In this document: piece by piece, positions 16,221-24,504 of the stretch
How positions within the stretch are numbered: the first letter of the stretch is position 1
How the letters are laid out: each line of letters starts with the position of its first letter
Assembly: GCF_008304605.1 (NCBI RefSeq)
Contig: NZ_PIJY01000004.1
Span: forward strand, 162,459-226,458
Source of the DNA: Oceanobacillus polygoni
Lineage (GTDB): Bacteria > Bacillota > Bacilli > Bacillales > Amphibacillaceae
DNA length: 64,000 bases
Direction: 5' to 3'
The notes under the pieces: generated by a model
Seen by the model: the letters and a program-made list of their open reading frames with translations, nothing else
The model's database searches: none
Told to the model about the DNA's origin: nothing
Position numbers and translations under genes: made by a program

Positions 16221-16937
16221 CTATTTAACAACAAGCAATTCATCTGAAAACAAGTCTAATAATTCTTTTGCGCTATATACTACCTTGTCCGGTTGAACAC
16301 TATTTTCAGGCATGTCTCGCTTTCGATGGTTCATCCACACAGCATGCCAGCCCGCTTGCTTTGCACCAACAATATCATTTGCAAATGAATCCCCAATATA
16401 AATCGTTTTACTCTTTTCCAAACCAAGTTTATTCTCAAGAACAGTGAACGCTTCTTTGGATGGCTTCGCATGGCCAATTGCACCTGAGATAAACAAATTA
16501 TCTTCTGGGAACCATCTATCTAGCTTTAATTGGTTAATTTTCATAGATTGATGCCCCTCTGCCCCATTTGTTAAGACAGCAAGTTGCTTATTATTTGCTA
16601 CAAGGAGATCCAACAGCTCGATAACTTCATCAAATAAAGCGATCTTTTGCTGTTCAGCAACATAGGCTTCTTGAAAATCTATTGCTTGTTGTTCCGTCAT
16701 TGCAATACCAATCTCCGTACATGCATCCTTAATACGGCGGATATGCATTTCCTGAACAGTTATTTTCCCTGCTACTTGATCGTCGAATAACGCATCGCTG
16801 TGTTTGCGGCTTATGATATAAAAATTATTTAATTCCTCATCGGTAAAAGGTACATCAATCATTTTCTTACATGTATTTTTAAATGATGCTGCTTGATCGT
16901 ACAATGTATCATCCACATCAAAAATAATCGTATCCAT
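16221..16937 (-). CDS. HAD-superfamily hydrolase (YjjG/IA type phosphatase)
   Basis: A 238-residue phosphatase of HAD subfamily IA. Motif I is FDVDDTLYDQ (nucleophile Asp near residue 7), motif II VLTNGAEG, motif III the Lys in GHAKPSKEAF, motif IV IYIGDSFANDIVGAKQAG. A helical cap of roughly 70 residues follows motif I. Relatives act on nucleotides or sugar phosphates. ATG at 16937 has GGAGG 8 nt upstream; a longer frame to 17018 has no good site. Monocistronic. Physiological substrate not predictable. Confidence 0.85.
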   Translation of the reverse strand: MDTIIFDVDDTLYDQAASFKNTCKKMIDVPFTDEELNNFYIISRKHSDALFDDQVAGKITVQEMHIRRIKDACTEIGIAMTEQQAIDFQEAYVAEQQKIALFDEVIELLDLLVANNKQLAVLTNGAEGHQSMKINQLKLDRWFPEDNLFISGAIGHAKPSKEAFTVLENKLGLEKSKTIYIGDSFANDIVGAKQAGWHAVWMNHRKRDMPENSVQPDKVVYSAKELLDLFSDELLVVK

Positions 16938-17097
16938 CCTATCACCCTCCTCTTCTATCATACTATACTTTATGAAACAGGAGAAGCACTGGAAAGGTTC
17001 TAATATAGGCTTCTTCATTATTTTAATGGGACACTAACACAGAGTCAGGACATATGCATAAAATGTGACTGAATGAATTCAAAAGGGAGAATGATAT

Positions 17098-17397
17098 ATG
17101 TATCGCAACTGGAATTATCCGAATCCATATAGCCAATCACAACCACAATGGCAAAATCAAGGATGGAACGATCAAGTAAATTACAATCAAGAGCCACAGT
17201 ATCATCGACAAATCACAATTCAGGAAGCAATAGATATTGCACTTGCACAAGTACCTGGCCAGGCTGTAAAGGCAGAATTAGACACAAAACAAGGCATAAG
17301 AGTATACGAGGTGGATATTGTAACAGCACAAGGTGTGAAATATGAAGTAGCAGTAAATATGAACACTGGAGAAATAGTAGATATAGAAATAGATTAA
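17098..17397 (+). CDS. PepSY-domain protein with Q/N-rich N-terminus
   Basis: A 99-residue protein. Residues 1-36 are a low-complexity Tyr/Asn/Gln/Pro/Trp region (MYRNWNYPNPYSQSQPQWQN), and residues 38-99 a PepSY domain (ITIQEAIDIALAQVPGQAVK through YEVAVNMNTGEIVDIEID). PepSY domains often bind or inhibit peptidases or sense the envelope. No signal peptide or membrane helix is visible, unlike most PepSY proteins. AAGGGAGAATGATAT precedes the ATG. Monocistronic. The N-terminal composition recalls spore-coat or adhesive proteins, but that is weak. Confidence 0.8.
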   Translation: MYRNWNYPNPYSQSQPQWQNQGWNDQVNYNQEPQYHRQITIQEAIDIALAQVPGQAVKAELDTKQGIRVYEVDIVTAQGVKYEVAVNMNTGEIVDIEID

Positions 17398-17406
17398 TCG
17401 GTGGTG

Positions 17407-17440
17407 AATGAGGAATAGAGGTGTGCTCTTTTCCTCATTT
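17407..17440 (+). terminator. Terminator of the PepSY gene
   Basis: ATGAGGAA-t-AGAG / CTCT-t-TTCCTCAT stem with a 5-nt loop, followed by TTTTAT on the plus strand. Confidence 0.85.
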
Positions 17441-17841
17441 TATAAAACAGCAATGAGTGATCAACTTTTTCTTATAAACACCCAACACAACGTTCTTCTT
17501 AAAAATCACTTTGATTTAAACTTCAAGTATTAAATCTTATTGCATTCATATCAAATTACATAAGACAAAAGCCAGGGTATGGAAGTAATTCGTCTATTAG
17601 GCGCTATTTTACTGTCAAGGTTAACCCTTTTATTACCCTCTATGAAACACCCACATTTTGTATTAAAAAACTGACTCTATCCAGCAATTACTGTCTAGAG
17701 TCAGTTTTAATAAAGTATATTTTACGTTTATAATCTTATGATTCCAATTCTATATTGGACACTAAAGGAATATCTTCAAAAATAACCAGTAATAAATAAT
17801 ACGTTTCATCACTCAAAATCAGCATATAAATCTACTAATCC
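17441..17841. other. Intergenic region
   Basis: AT-rich, no coding frame supported on either strand. The only clear structure is the bidirectional hairpin at 17669-17710, listed separately. Confidence 0.6.
17669..17710. terminator. Bidirectional terminator at the end of the TTT operon
   Basis: AAACTGACTCTA pairs with TAGAGTCAGTTT across a 16-nt loop. T-runs follow on the plus strand (CAGTTTTAAT) and the minus strand (AGTTTTTTAATAC). The minus-strand activity would end the operon whose last gene stops at 17842. Confidence 0.75.
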
Positions 17842-18891
17842 TTATACGAAACTTGGTATTATCCCGTATAAACTTGCAACCTCTTCAAGTTCGTCTACAA
17901 CTGCCGCTGAAAGGGGAATGCCTTCCTTTTCTCTTTTCTCCTTCTGTATAAATTCGAGCTCTCCCGGTAAGTAAATACGTTCAATTCCTTCAATGCGAGG
18001 ATTTGCTTTTACCTCTTCTATCATCTGTGACATTCTTGTTTTGAATGTATCCATGTCTGTAAAAAGATCAGCTTTGAAGACAAGAAAATACTGTCCAACA
18101 TCTTGCTGCTCATTTAAATATAAACTACCGAGATGCGGACCGAAGCTTGCACCTGTCAGAATGCTAGATAGTACCTCTACAAAAAACGCCAGACCATACC
18201 CTTTTGGTCCTCCGACTGGTAAAACAGTTCCACCGTCTAAAGCAACATTTGGGTCATCGGTCGGTTCTCCATCTTTTGACACAGCCCACCCAATTGGGAT
18301 TTTCATATTATTTTTCTGCGCTAGACGAATTTTCCCTCGAGCAACAACACTTGTTGCCATATCGAAAACAATCGGATATTCTTCGCGAGTAGGAATTCCA
18401 TATGCAAACGGGTTGGTCCCAAAAAATGCTTCTTTCCCTCCCCAAGGTGCTATACTAGATGGGGAATTTGTTACCGCCAGAGCAACACAATCATGATCCG
18501 CAGCATATTTTACATAATCAGCCAGCATACCGCAATGATTTGATTGACGGATACCAACCATACCTATTCCTGTCTTTTCTGCTTTTTCAACAGCAATTCG
18601 AATTCCTTCAGTCGCAAGTAGAATTCCCATATGATTTTTACCATCTAGTAGACAACTAGAAGCATACTCATTATGAACGGTATAATGATTACCTACATTA
18701 ATCATCCCCGTTCGAACCCTGTCCATATATGTTTTCATACGACTAACACCGTGAGAGTCAATTCCTCTTAGATTTGCTAAGACAAGATGATCAGCAAGCG
18801 TTTTTGAATCTTCTTCCTCGAACCCTGCATTCAAAAAGATGTTATGAATTAGACGTTGCAGAACGTCATGTTGAACTCGTACAGCAGTCAT
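17842..18891 (-). CDS. Ldh2-family (malate/L-sulfolactate-type) NAD(P) dehydrogenase
   Basis: A 349-residue oxidoreductase of the type-2 malate/lactate/ureidoglycolate dehydrogenase family, a Rossmann-unlike fold. Recognisable segments are NLRGIDSHGVSRMKTYMDRV (residues about 33-52), RQSNHCGMLADYV with the catalytic His, NPFAYGIPTREEYPIVFDMA and PVGGPKGYGLAFFVEVLSSI. It oxidises a 2-hydroxy acid or reduces a 2-oxo acid. The ATG overlaps the stop of the preceding gene (ATGA), so the two are coupled. Last gene of the operon. Exact hydroxyacid unknown. Confidence 0.83.
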   Translation of the reverse strand: MTAVRVQHDVLQRLIHNIFLNAGFEEEDSKTLADHLVLANLRGIDSHGVSRMKTYMDRVRTGMINVGNHYTVHNEYASSCLLDGKNHMGILLATEGIRIAVEKAEKTGIGMVGIRQSNHCGMLADYVKYAADHDCVALAVTNSPSSIAPWGGKEAFFGTNPFAYGIPTREEYPIVFDMATSVVARGKIRLAQKNNMKIPIGWAVSKDGEPTDDPNVALDGGTVLPVGGPKGYGLAFFVEVLSSILTGASFGPHLGSLYLNEQQDVGQYFLVFKADLFTDMDTFKTRMSQMIEEVKANPRIEGIERIYLPGELEFIQKEKREKEGIPLSAAVVDELEEVASLYGIIPSFV

Positions 18892-19775
18892 CTTATCACC
18901 CTCTTTTTTTCTTCCATCTTATCAACAACAATTTGCCAGTTTTTTGGACGTTCACTATTAAATGCTTCACGTAGACCAAAATTAGTAATGTAATTCAACT
19001 TTTCCTTCGTTACAGTTGCCATTTTTGCATCTAGACCAAGATTTTCTAATAACTGAACAGATCCTTCGATTTCAAATGCACGTCGCTCAGAATGAATGGA
19101 CGTTCCGGTTACTAATTGATCGACTGTTTTATCAAATGGAGTAGATTCAATCGTTTCTTTTAAAGATTCAATTACTTCGTCTTCTACTCGAAGTGCACGT
19201 GCAGCTTCTAATACTTCTACAAGCAATGATGCTGTTCCCTTCATATAAATACTTCTTAATAGTTTAATAGCTGAAGCATCCCCTGCCTGCTCGCCTACCA
19301 GTTTAATATTCATGTTCAAAGGATCGTATCCCTCTTTAAAACGATATGCACCACTTCCACTGGCAAGCATAAGCACTTTATGTCCGTGTACCGTTAAAGG
19401 TCCTAGCATAGCAGCATCAACAAATTGTCCACCCATTGAGGTAACGATTTCATCTACTTTCTTTTTTATATCTGGACGCGCAGCAGACACATCAATATAC
19501 AAATGAGCTTCGTTCAAATTACTACGAACACCGTCGCAAACATCCAATGTATATTGGGCAGGTACAGCAACAAAAACTGTATCTACTTTTCGCAAGACTT
19601 CACTTGGGGTGTCAACAATTTGCACTTCTGCTTCCTCCGCACGATTCTTAATTTGTTTACTAAGTGTTGAATCATGCAGCATAGGATCAAACGCAACTAT
19701 TCCACTAACTCCTTCTTCCGTTAAACCTTTGGCTAATTCAAAACCAGCTTCTCCAAATCCAATAAAACCTAACAT
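18888..19775 (-). CDS. DUF1932/6-phosphogluconate-dehydrogenase-like oxidoreductase
   Basis: A 295-residue Rossmann protein of the beta-hydroxyacid dehydrogenase superfamily with a C-terminal DUF1932 domain. The N-terminal NAD(P) site is MLGFIGFGEAGFELAKGL (GxGxxG variant). AAMLGPLTVHGHKVLMLASG (about residues 128-147) corresponds to the substrate loop. The catalytic Lys is expected in KLLRSIYMKGTASL. Such proteins reduce or oxidise beta-hydroxy acids such as 4-phosphothreonate-type or hydroxyisobutyrate-like compounds. It overlaps the downstream dehydrogenase by 4 nt and follows the RraA gene by 15 nt. Confidence 0.78.
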   Translation of the reverse strand: MLGFIGFGEAGFELAKGLTEEGVSGIVAFDPMLHDSTLSKQIKNRAEEAEVQIVDTPSEVLRKVDTVFVAVPAQYTLDVCDGVRSNLNEAHLYIDVSAARPDIKKKVDEIVTSMGGQFVDAAMLGPLTVHGHKVLMLASGSGAYRFKEGYDPLNMNIKLVGEQAGDASAIKLLRSIYMKGTASLLVEVLEAARALRVEDEVIESLKETIESTPFDKTVDQLVTGTSIHSERRAFEIEGSVQLLENLGLDAKMATVTKEKLNYITNFGLREAFNSERPKNWQIVVDKMEEKKRVIR

Positions 19776-19790
19776 CTAAAAACCCCTATC

Positions 19791-20468
19791 TCATAATGCC
19801 TTTATTTTTTCAGCTAACCAAGCAGGTTCAATTCCTTTTCCATTATCATTGTCTCCTTCTTTATAAGCAGCAATCTCCTGCAATCGTAATTGCTCATATG
19901 CGTGTTTTTCTTCCGCCTTTTCAAATACGGATTCTATTTCATGCCTTGGAACAACTACCACCCCGTCTGCATCGCCAACAACTAGATCCCCAGGCTGAAC
20001 CGATATACCACCACATGACACTGGAATATTATAATTACCTGGACCATCTTTATATGGGCCATTTGGGACGAACCCCTTAGAATAAATTGGAAAGTCAAGT
20101 TTTTCGAGATCAATTCGGTCTCTAACCAATCCATCTATCACAATCCCTTCGAGCCCAATAGCTTTTGCTGCCCCTGCCATTAACTCTCCAAGATAAGCAT
20201 TTTTCGTATGTCCTTTACCATCAGCAATCAATACGTACCCTGGTTGCCCTTGGTAAATAGCTTGATGTAAATATAAATTATCTCCTGGTTTCATAGATAC
20301 CGTCACAGCAGTACCTACCATTATTAAGTCCTTGTTTACCGGTTGAATTTCATACGACATCGTATTGGCACCATTCATTGCATCGGCTAACAAGGAACTA
20401 TTTAATTTCTTTGCACGTTCCGTAATTTCTGTTGACAATAATTGTGGAGTTTCTCTCCATTGAGTCAT
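19791..20468 (-). CDS. RraA-family aldolase/decarboxylase-like protein
   Basis: A 225-residue member of the RraA/4-hydroxy-4-methyl-2-oxoglutarate aldolase fold. Typical segments are SLLADAMNGANTMSYEIQPV, GYVLIADGKGHTKNAYLGEL (residues about 75-95) and GIVIDGLVRDRIDLEKLDFP with the conserved Arg-Asp pair that binds substrate and Mg2+. In catabolic operons these enzymes cleave 4-hydroxy-4-methyl-2-oxoglutarate or 4-carboxy-4-hydroxy-2-oxoadipate, or decarboxylate oxaloacetate. ATG at 20468 follows AAGGAG by 8 nt. Its place beside a TTT transporter favours a catabolic role over RNase E control. Confidence 0.82.
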   Translation of the reverse strand: MTQWRETPQLLSTEITERAKKLNSSLLADAMNGANTMSYEIQPVNKDLIMVGTAVTVSMKPGDNLYLHQAIYQGQPGYVLIADGKGHTKNAYLGELMAGAAKAIGLEGIVIDGLVRDRIDLEKLDFPIYSKGFVPNGPYKDGPGNYNIPVSCGGISVQPGDLVVGDADGVVVVPRHEIESVFEKAEEKHAYEQLRLQEIAAYKEGDNDNGKGIEPAWLAEKIKAL

Positions 20469-20480
20469 ATCATCCACTCC

Positions 20481-21965
20481 TTATATTTTTTTCTTAACTC
20501 TTCTTAAATTCGGCAGTACAATAGATAGAAGCGATAACAGTAGTAAAGCAAGAACAACTGGATTCCCCAAAAACACCATCCAACTTCCATTGGAAATCGT
20601 TAATGCCATACGAAAGTTCTCTTCTAATAAATTTCCTAGGACAAATGCGAGTATAAAAGGTGCCGCTGGGAATCGTAAGCTCTTCATCACATAACCAAGA
20701 ACACCAAAAAACAGTAATAAATAAAGGTCAAATGTACTGAAACTAATAACGTAAACACCCATCATACATAAAGTTAAAACAAGTGAGATAAGAAGAGGCC
20801 GTGGGATCTTCAACACCTTAGCAATATAGGGTATAAGTGGAAGATTTAATATAAGCAACATAATATTCCCTATATACATACTTGCAATAACACCCCAGAA
20901 TAATGAGGGTTCTTCAGATACAAGCAATGGACCTGGTTGAACCCCTAGCACTAGTAATGCACCTAACAAAACTGCAGTAGTTCCTGATCCTGGAATTCCC
21001 AAACTTAACAACGGAACAAAAGAACCTGTAGAGGCTGCATTAGTTGATGTTTCAGGAGCTGCTAACCCTTTTAAAGATCCCTTACCGAACTCCTCGGGAT
21101 TTTTAGATAAACGTTTCTCTGTTACATAACTCATAAAGGAAGCAATTGTTGCACCAGCACCAGGAAGAATTCCAATGATGAAACCTAGAACGGAATGACG
21201 TGACATTGGTCCGCTAATTTCCTTAAAGTCTTTTTTCGAAAGACGAATCGATCCAATATTCGATATTTTTTCAAAAGAACGATCTCTACGGTTTATAATT
21301 AAGTACGTTACTTCTGCAAGTGCGAATAATCCAAGAGCAATTACGAGGAAGTCGATCCCCTCTAGAAAATTTACATTGCCAAATGTAAATCTACTTGTTC
21401 CTGTTTGGGAATCAATCCCAATTGTAACAGCCATAAAGCCAAGTACCGCCGAAATAAAAGCTCTTATCGATGACCCTTCAGACAAACTTGAAATCGCTGT
21501 CATTCCAAGCAACATCAATGCAAAATATTCAGCGGGACCAAATGAAACCGCTAGCCCCGCGAGAATTGGAGCAAAAAGCATGAGGAAAATTGCAGCAACT
21601 GTTCCCCCCACAAAAGATGCAATGGCCGCAATAGCTAATGCTTTCCCAGCTTCTCCCCGTTGTGCTAACGGATAGCCATCAAATGTAGTTGCCACAGTAC
21701 TTGCAGCTCCTGGGGTATTTAATAAAATCGAAGAAGTAGAGCTTCCAAAAATAGAACCATAATAAACCCCCGCCATCATAACCAATGCAAACGTTGCATC
21801 CATTCCATATGTGATTGGTATCATAACTGCAATCGCTGTAATTGGACCGAGCCCAGGCATAATCCCAATTACTGTACCAATTAAAACCCCAATAGCAACA
21901 AACAGCATACCTTCTAAACTAAAAGCCACTTGAAATCCCTCTATTATTCCATTAAAACTATTCAC
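20481..21965 (-). CDS. tctA: Tripartite tricarboxylate transporter, large membrane subunit (TctA)
   Basis: A 494-residue membrane protein of the TctA family with about 12 helices. The hallmark glycine-rich repeats are IGIMPGLGPITAIAVMIPIT (residues about 28-48) and its second copy LGFIIGILPGAGATIASFMS (around 257). Other conserved pieces are YYGSIFGSSTSSILLNTPG and PLLSLGIPGSGTTAVLLGAL. GTG at 21965 has GGAGG 9 nt upstream. With TctB and TctC it forms a secondary, binding-protein-dependent carrier for carboxylates. Confidence 0.9.
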   Translation of the reverse strand: MNSFNGIIEGFQVAFSLEGMLFVAIGVLIGTVIGIMPGLGPITAIAVMIPITYGMDATFALVMMAGVYYGSIFGSSTSSILLNTPGAASTVATTFDGYPLAQRGEAGKALAIAAIASFVGGTVAAIFLMLFAPILAGLAVSFGPAEYFALMLLGMTAISSLSEGSSIRAFISAVLGFMAVTIGIDSQTGTSRFTFGNVNFLEGIDFLVIALGLFALAEVTYLIINRRDRSFEKISNIGSIRLSKKDFKEISGPMSRHSVLGFIIGILPGAGATIASFMSYVTEKRLSKNPEEFGKGSLKGLAAPETSTNAASTGSFVPLLSLGIPGSGTTAVLLGALLVLGVQPGPLLVSEEPSLFWGVIASMYIGNIMLLILNLPLIPYIAKVLKIPRPLLISLVLTLCMMGVYVISFSTFDLYLLLFFGVLGYVMKSLRFPAAPFILAFVLGNLLEENFRMALTISNGSWMVFLGNPVVLALLLLSLLSIVLPNLRRVKKKI

Positions 21966-22002
21966 TTTTTTGCACCTCCATCATCTGTTATTTATGAATT
22001 CA

Positions 22003-22443
22003 TTAGAAAGGCAGTACACCTGCTGGTAGAGAAATCATTAGATAGCGTGTAAATAAGAGATAAAAAGTAATCGGAAATAACAATGATACGATACTATTAA
22101 CTATGTTATTTCGATAACCAAGCAGAAACGAACAAATAAAAATAAACAAAGCAGTTGAAATCACAAATCCCAATGGCTCTAAAAATACAATATATAATAA
22201 GATTAGAGCAACAACGATTCCTATAATTTTTAAATCCTCTCTTGCAATAAATACTCGGGCGTCTTCTTCTTCCTTGTTAAAAAATAAAAGTACTGAAAGA
22301 ACAAGTAAAAAACCACCGAGTATGAGCGGAAACCCATCCGCATCTATTAAAATATAATCGTATTTTGGTAAAAGGATACTTGCGATGATATAAGCAACCG
22401 CTAAAAGAAATAATGGGATACTTATCTTTTGATTTATAGTCAT
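22003..22443 (-). CDS. tctB: Tripartite tricarboxylate transporter, small membrane subunit (TctB)
   Basis: A 146-residue protein with four predicted transmembrane helices, the usual TctB size and topology. The first helix is ISIPLFLLAVAYIIASILL; a DADGFPLILGGFLLVLSV segment (residues 33-50) matches the family. It lies between tctA and tctC in conserved order. Supports the large subunit in the inner membrane. Confidence 0.85.
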   Translation of the reverse strand: MTINQKISIPLFLLAVAYIIASILLPKYDYILIDADGFPLILGGFLLVLSVLLFFNKEEEDARVFIAREDLKIIGIVVALILLYIVFLEPLGFVISTALFIFICSFLLGYRNNIVNSIVSLLFPITFYLLFTRYLMISLPAGVLPF

Positions 22444-22467
22444 ACAAATTTCCCCTTTTTTGTTAAA

Positions 22468-23466
22468 TTAATTTAGAAGCCCGAGCTCTTCCATGATTTT
22501 ACTGTTTGACTCCACTTCCTGACGAATGAACTCTGTATACTCCTCGCTGCCCATAAACATCTCTTCCCAACCGAATTGATCTCGAATTGCTGCAAATTGA
22601 TCTGATTCACTCACTTGTCGCATTACATCTTCATAATAAGCCACTTGCGCTTCCGTCATTCCTCCCGGTCCATATACACCTCGCCAATTAATAAAAACTG
22701 TGTCATATCCTTGCTCGACAGCAGTTGGAAATTGAGAAACAGAATCTGCTTCAAGCCGCTCTTCCGATAGCACTGCGAGAATTTTAATTTCTCCGGCTCG
22801 ATACTGCTCGACAACTCCACTACCAAGTTTAGAAGATAACACGTCTACTGTTCCATTTAGCAAGATCGGCAACCCACCACTTGATTGATCGGTCACATAA
22901 CTAATGTCCTCTAGTTGTATCCCAGCTTCCATAGCAAGTGAGATAAACTGCACATGATCAAATCCGCCTGGTGTGTTTCCACCAGCTACCGTGAATTTTT
23001 CTGGATTCTCCTTAAAATCGTCCATTAATTCTGTTAAACTATCCCATGGTGCATCTTCTCTTACCGCGATAATTCCATAATCAGCAGCTAAGTTAGCAAT
23101 CGGAGTCATATCATCCCAACTGTACTGCGAATTTCCAGCTAACATGGAAAAAACCATTGTTGTCGAGGTCGTGAAAATAGTATGAGGATCTTGGATTTTC
23201 TGAATATACGCCCATCCAACTGCTCCAGTTCCTCCAGGCTTATTAATAACACCAATACTTTGTTCCATAAACTCCTGTTCCATAATGACATTCGAAATAA
23301 CTCGAGCAAAGGTATCCCAACCTCCTCCAGCTCTCGCTGGGGCGACCATTTCAATCGGGCGTTTTGGCTTCCATTCCTTATCTTCATTAGATACTGTTGA
23401 TGCTGTTTGACTACATGCTGTTAACAGAATAAACATTGAAACTATTAATATAAAAATTTTTCTCAT
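22468..23466 (-). CDS. tctC: Tripartite tricarboxylate transporter, substrate-binding lipoprotein (TctC)
   Basis: A 332-residue Bug/TctC-type receptor. The signal peptide ends in the lipobox LLTAC at residues 14-18, so it is anchored outside the membrane. Family motifs: RPIEMVAPARAGGGWDTFAR (residues about 37-56) and KPGGTGAVGWAYIQ, which line the carboxylate-binding pocket. The ligand should be a di- or tricarboxylate. A cre-like site lies 60-73 nt upstream of its ATG, suggesting extra control from within the operon. Confidence 0.87.
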   Translation of the reverse strand: MRKIFILIVSMFILLTACSQTASTVSNEDKEWKPKRPIEMVAPARAGGGWDTFARVISNVIMEQEFMEQSIGVINKPGGTGAVGWAYIQKIQDPHTIFTTSTTMVFSMLAGNSQYSWDDMTPIANLAADYGIIAVREDAPWDSLTELMDDFKENPEKFTVAGGNTPGGFDHVQFISLAMEAGIQLEDISYVTDQSSGGLPILLNGTVDVLSSKLGSGVVEQYRAGEIKILAVLSEERLEADSVSQFPTAVEQGYDTVFINWRGVYGPGGMTEAQVAYYEDVMRQVSESDQFAAIRDQFGWEEMFMGSEEYTEFIRQEVESNSKIMEELGLLN

Positions 23467-23525
23467 AGATTCAATCTCCTATCTCTTCAAATTATTTAAG
23501 GAGGAAATTAATAACACACTTTTAT

Positions 23526-23539
23526 AAAACGCTTACACA
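23526..23539 (-). promoter_or_regulatory. cre-like site between the lyase and tctC genes
   Basis: The minus strand reads TGTAAGCGTTTTAT, matching TGWAARCGYTWNCW except at the C near the end. It sits in the 87-nt gap before tctC and could act as a roadblock or control a secondary promoter. Confidence 0.45.
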
Positions 23540-23553
23540 ACAAACGAAATGAG

Positions 23554-24501
23554 TTATCCTAACTTTTCTTGCCCTTTTGGTTTTTGATGAAGATCCTTAT
23601 TCTGACCCGCCTTTAGAACAAAACTTCCACCATCATGTCCAATTGTCTCTACGACTCCCCTAGCTACTTTTAGTAATTCATCTACATTGATACCCGTTTT
23701 AATATCCATTTCATGTAGTCCATGTACCAAATCTTCTGTTGCAATATTCCCTGCAGCATTTGGCGCATAAGGGCAGCCTCCCAAACCTGCTACTGAACTA
23801 TCTAATGAAAGTACTCCTTCTGATAACCCCGCAATAGCATTCGCGAACGCCATCCCTCGCGTATTGTGGAGATGCAAAGAGAATTCGAACTTCGGGAAAG
23901 CTGCCCTTAAATTCCGGAGAACTTTCGAGACTTGTAATGGATTACCCATTCCTGTCGTATCCGCAAGTGATACTTTGCGAATTCCCATTTCCTGATAACG
24001 CTCGATTAAGGCGTTCAGTCGCTCAAGCGAAACCTCTCCCTCATATGGGCAGCCAAATGCAACCGTTAAAGAACCACTGTATTCTACATGATGTTTTTCC
24101 GCTAGATCAATAATCGGAAGTAACTTCTCCTGTGCTTCTGCTACAGTACAATTTGAATTATTTAAAGAATGCGAGTCTGTTGAAGAAAGCAGAAGTTTTA
24201 AATCTTGAATTCCAGCTTCAATGGCACGTTCTGCACCTTTCACATTCGGAACCAATGCTCGAAACGATACTTCACCTAAATCCATGACTCCCTTTACCAC
24301 TTTCTCTGCGTCTTTTAATTGAGGTATTGCCTTAGGATGAACAAACGCCGTTGCTTCAATGTGCTTAATACCTGTTTGAGCAAGACCATGAATGATGCGA
24401 ACCTTTTCTTCAGTAGGAATCCATTTCTTTTCCATTTGGAAACCATCTCGAGGTAAAACCTCCCAAATCGTCACTTGTGCCGGTAAGCTTCGTTCTCCCA
24501 T
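23554..24501 (-). CDS. Hydroxymethylglutaryl-CoA lyase family enzyme
   Basis: A 315-residue TIM-barrel lyase of the HMGL-like family. Key pieces: IWEVLPRDGFQMEKKWIPTE with the catalytic Arg-Asp pair (residues about 12-31), IEATAFVHPKAIPQLKDAE, VSLADTTGMGNPLQV, and the metal HxH in FSLHLHNTRGMAFANAI. The C-terminal catalytic Cys is in SVAGLGGCPYAPNAAGN. Known members cleave HMG-CoA to acetyl-CoA and acetoacetate; close relatives cleave citramalyl-CoA-type substrates. It lies 3 nt after the CoA-transferase gene, suggesting activation then cleavage. Confidence 0.87.
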   Translation of the reverse strand: MGERSLPAQVTIWEVLPRDGFQMEKKWIPTEEKVRIIHGLAQTGIKHIEATAFVHPKAIPQLKDAEKVVKGVMDLGEVSFRALVPNVKGAERAIEAGIQDLKLLLSSTDSHSLNNSNCTVAEAQEKLLPIIDLAEKHHVEYSGSLTVAFGCPYEGEVSLERLNALIERYQEMGIRKVSLADTTGMGNPLQVSKVLRNLRAAFPKFEFSLHLHNTRGMAFANAIAGLSEGVLSLDSSVAGLGGCPYAPNAAGNIATEDLVHGLHEMDIKTGINVDELLKVARGVVETIGHDGGSFVLKAGQNKDLHQKPKGQEKLG

Positions 24502-24504
24502 AAA

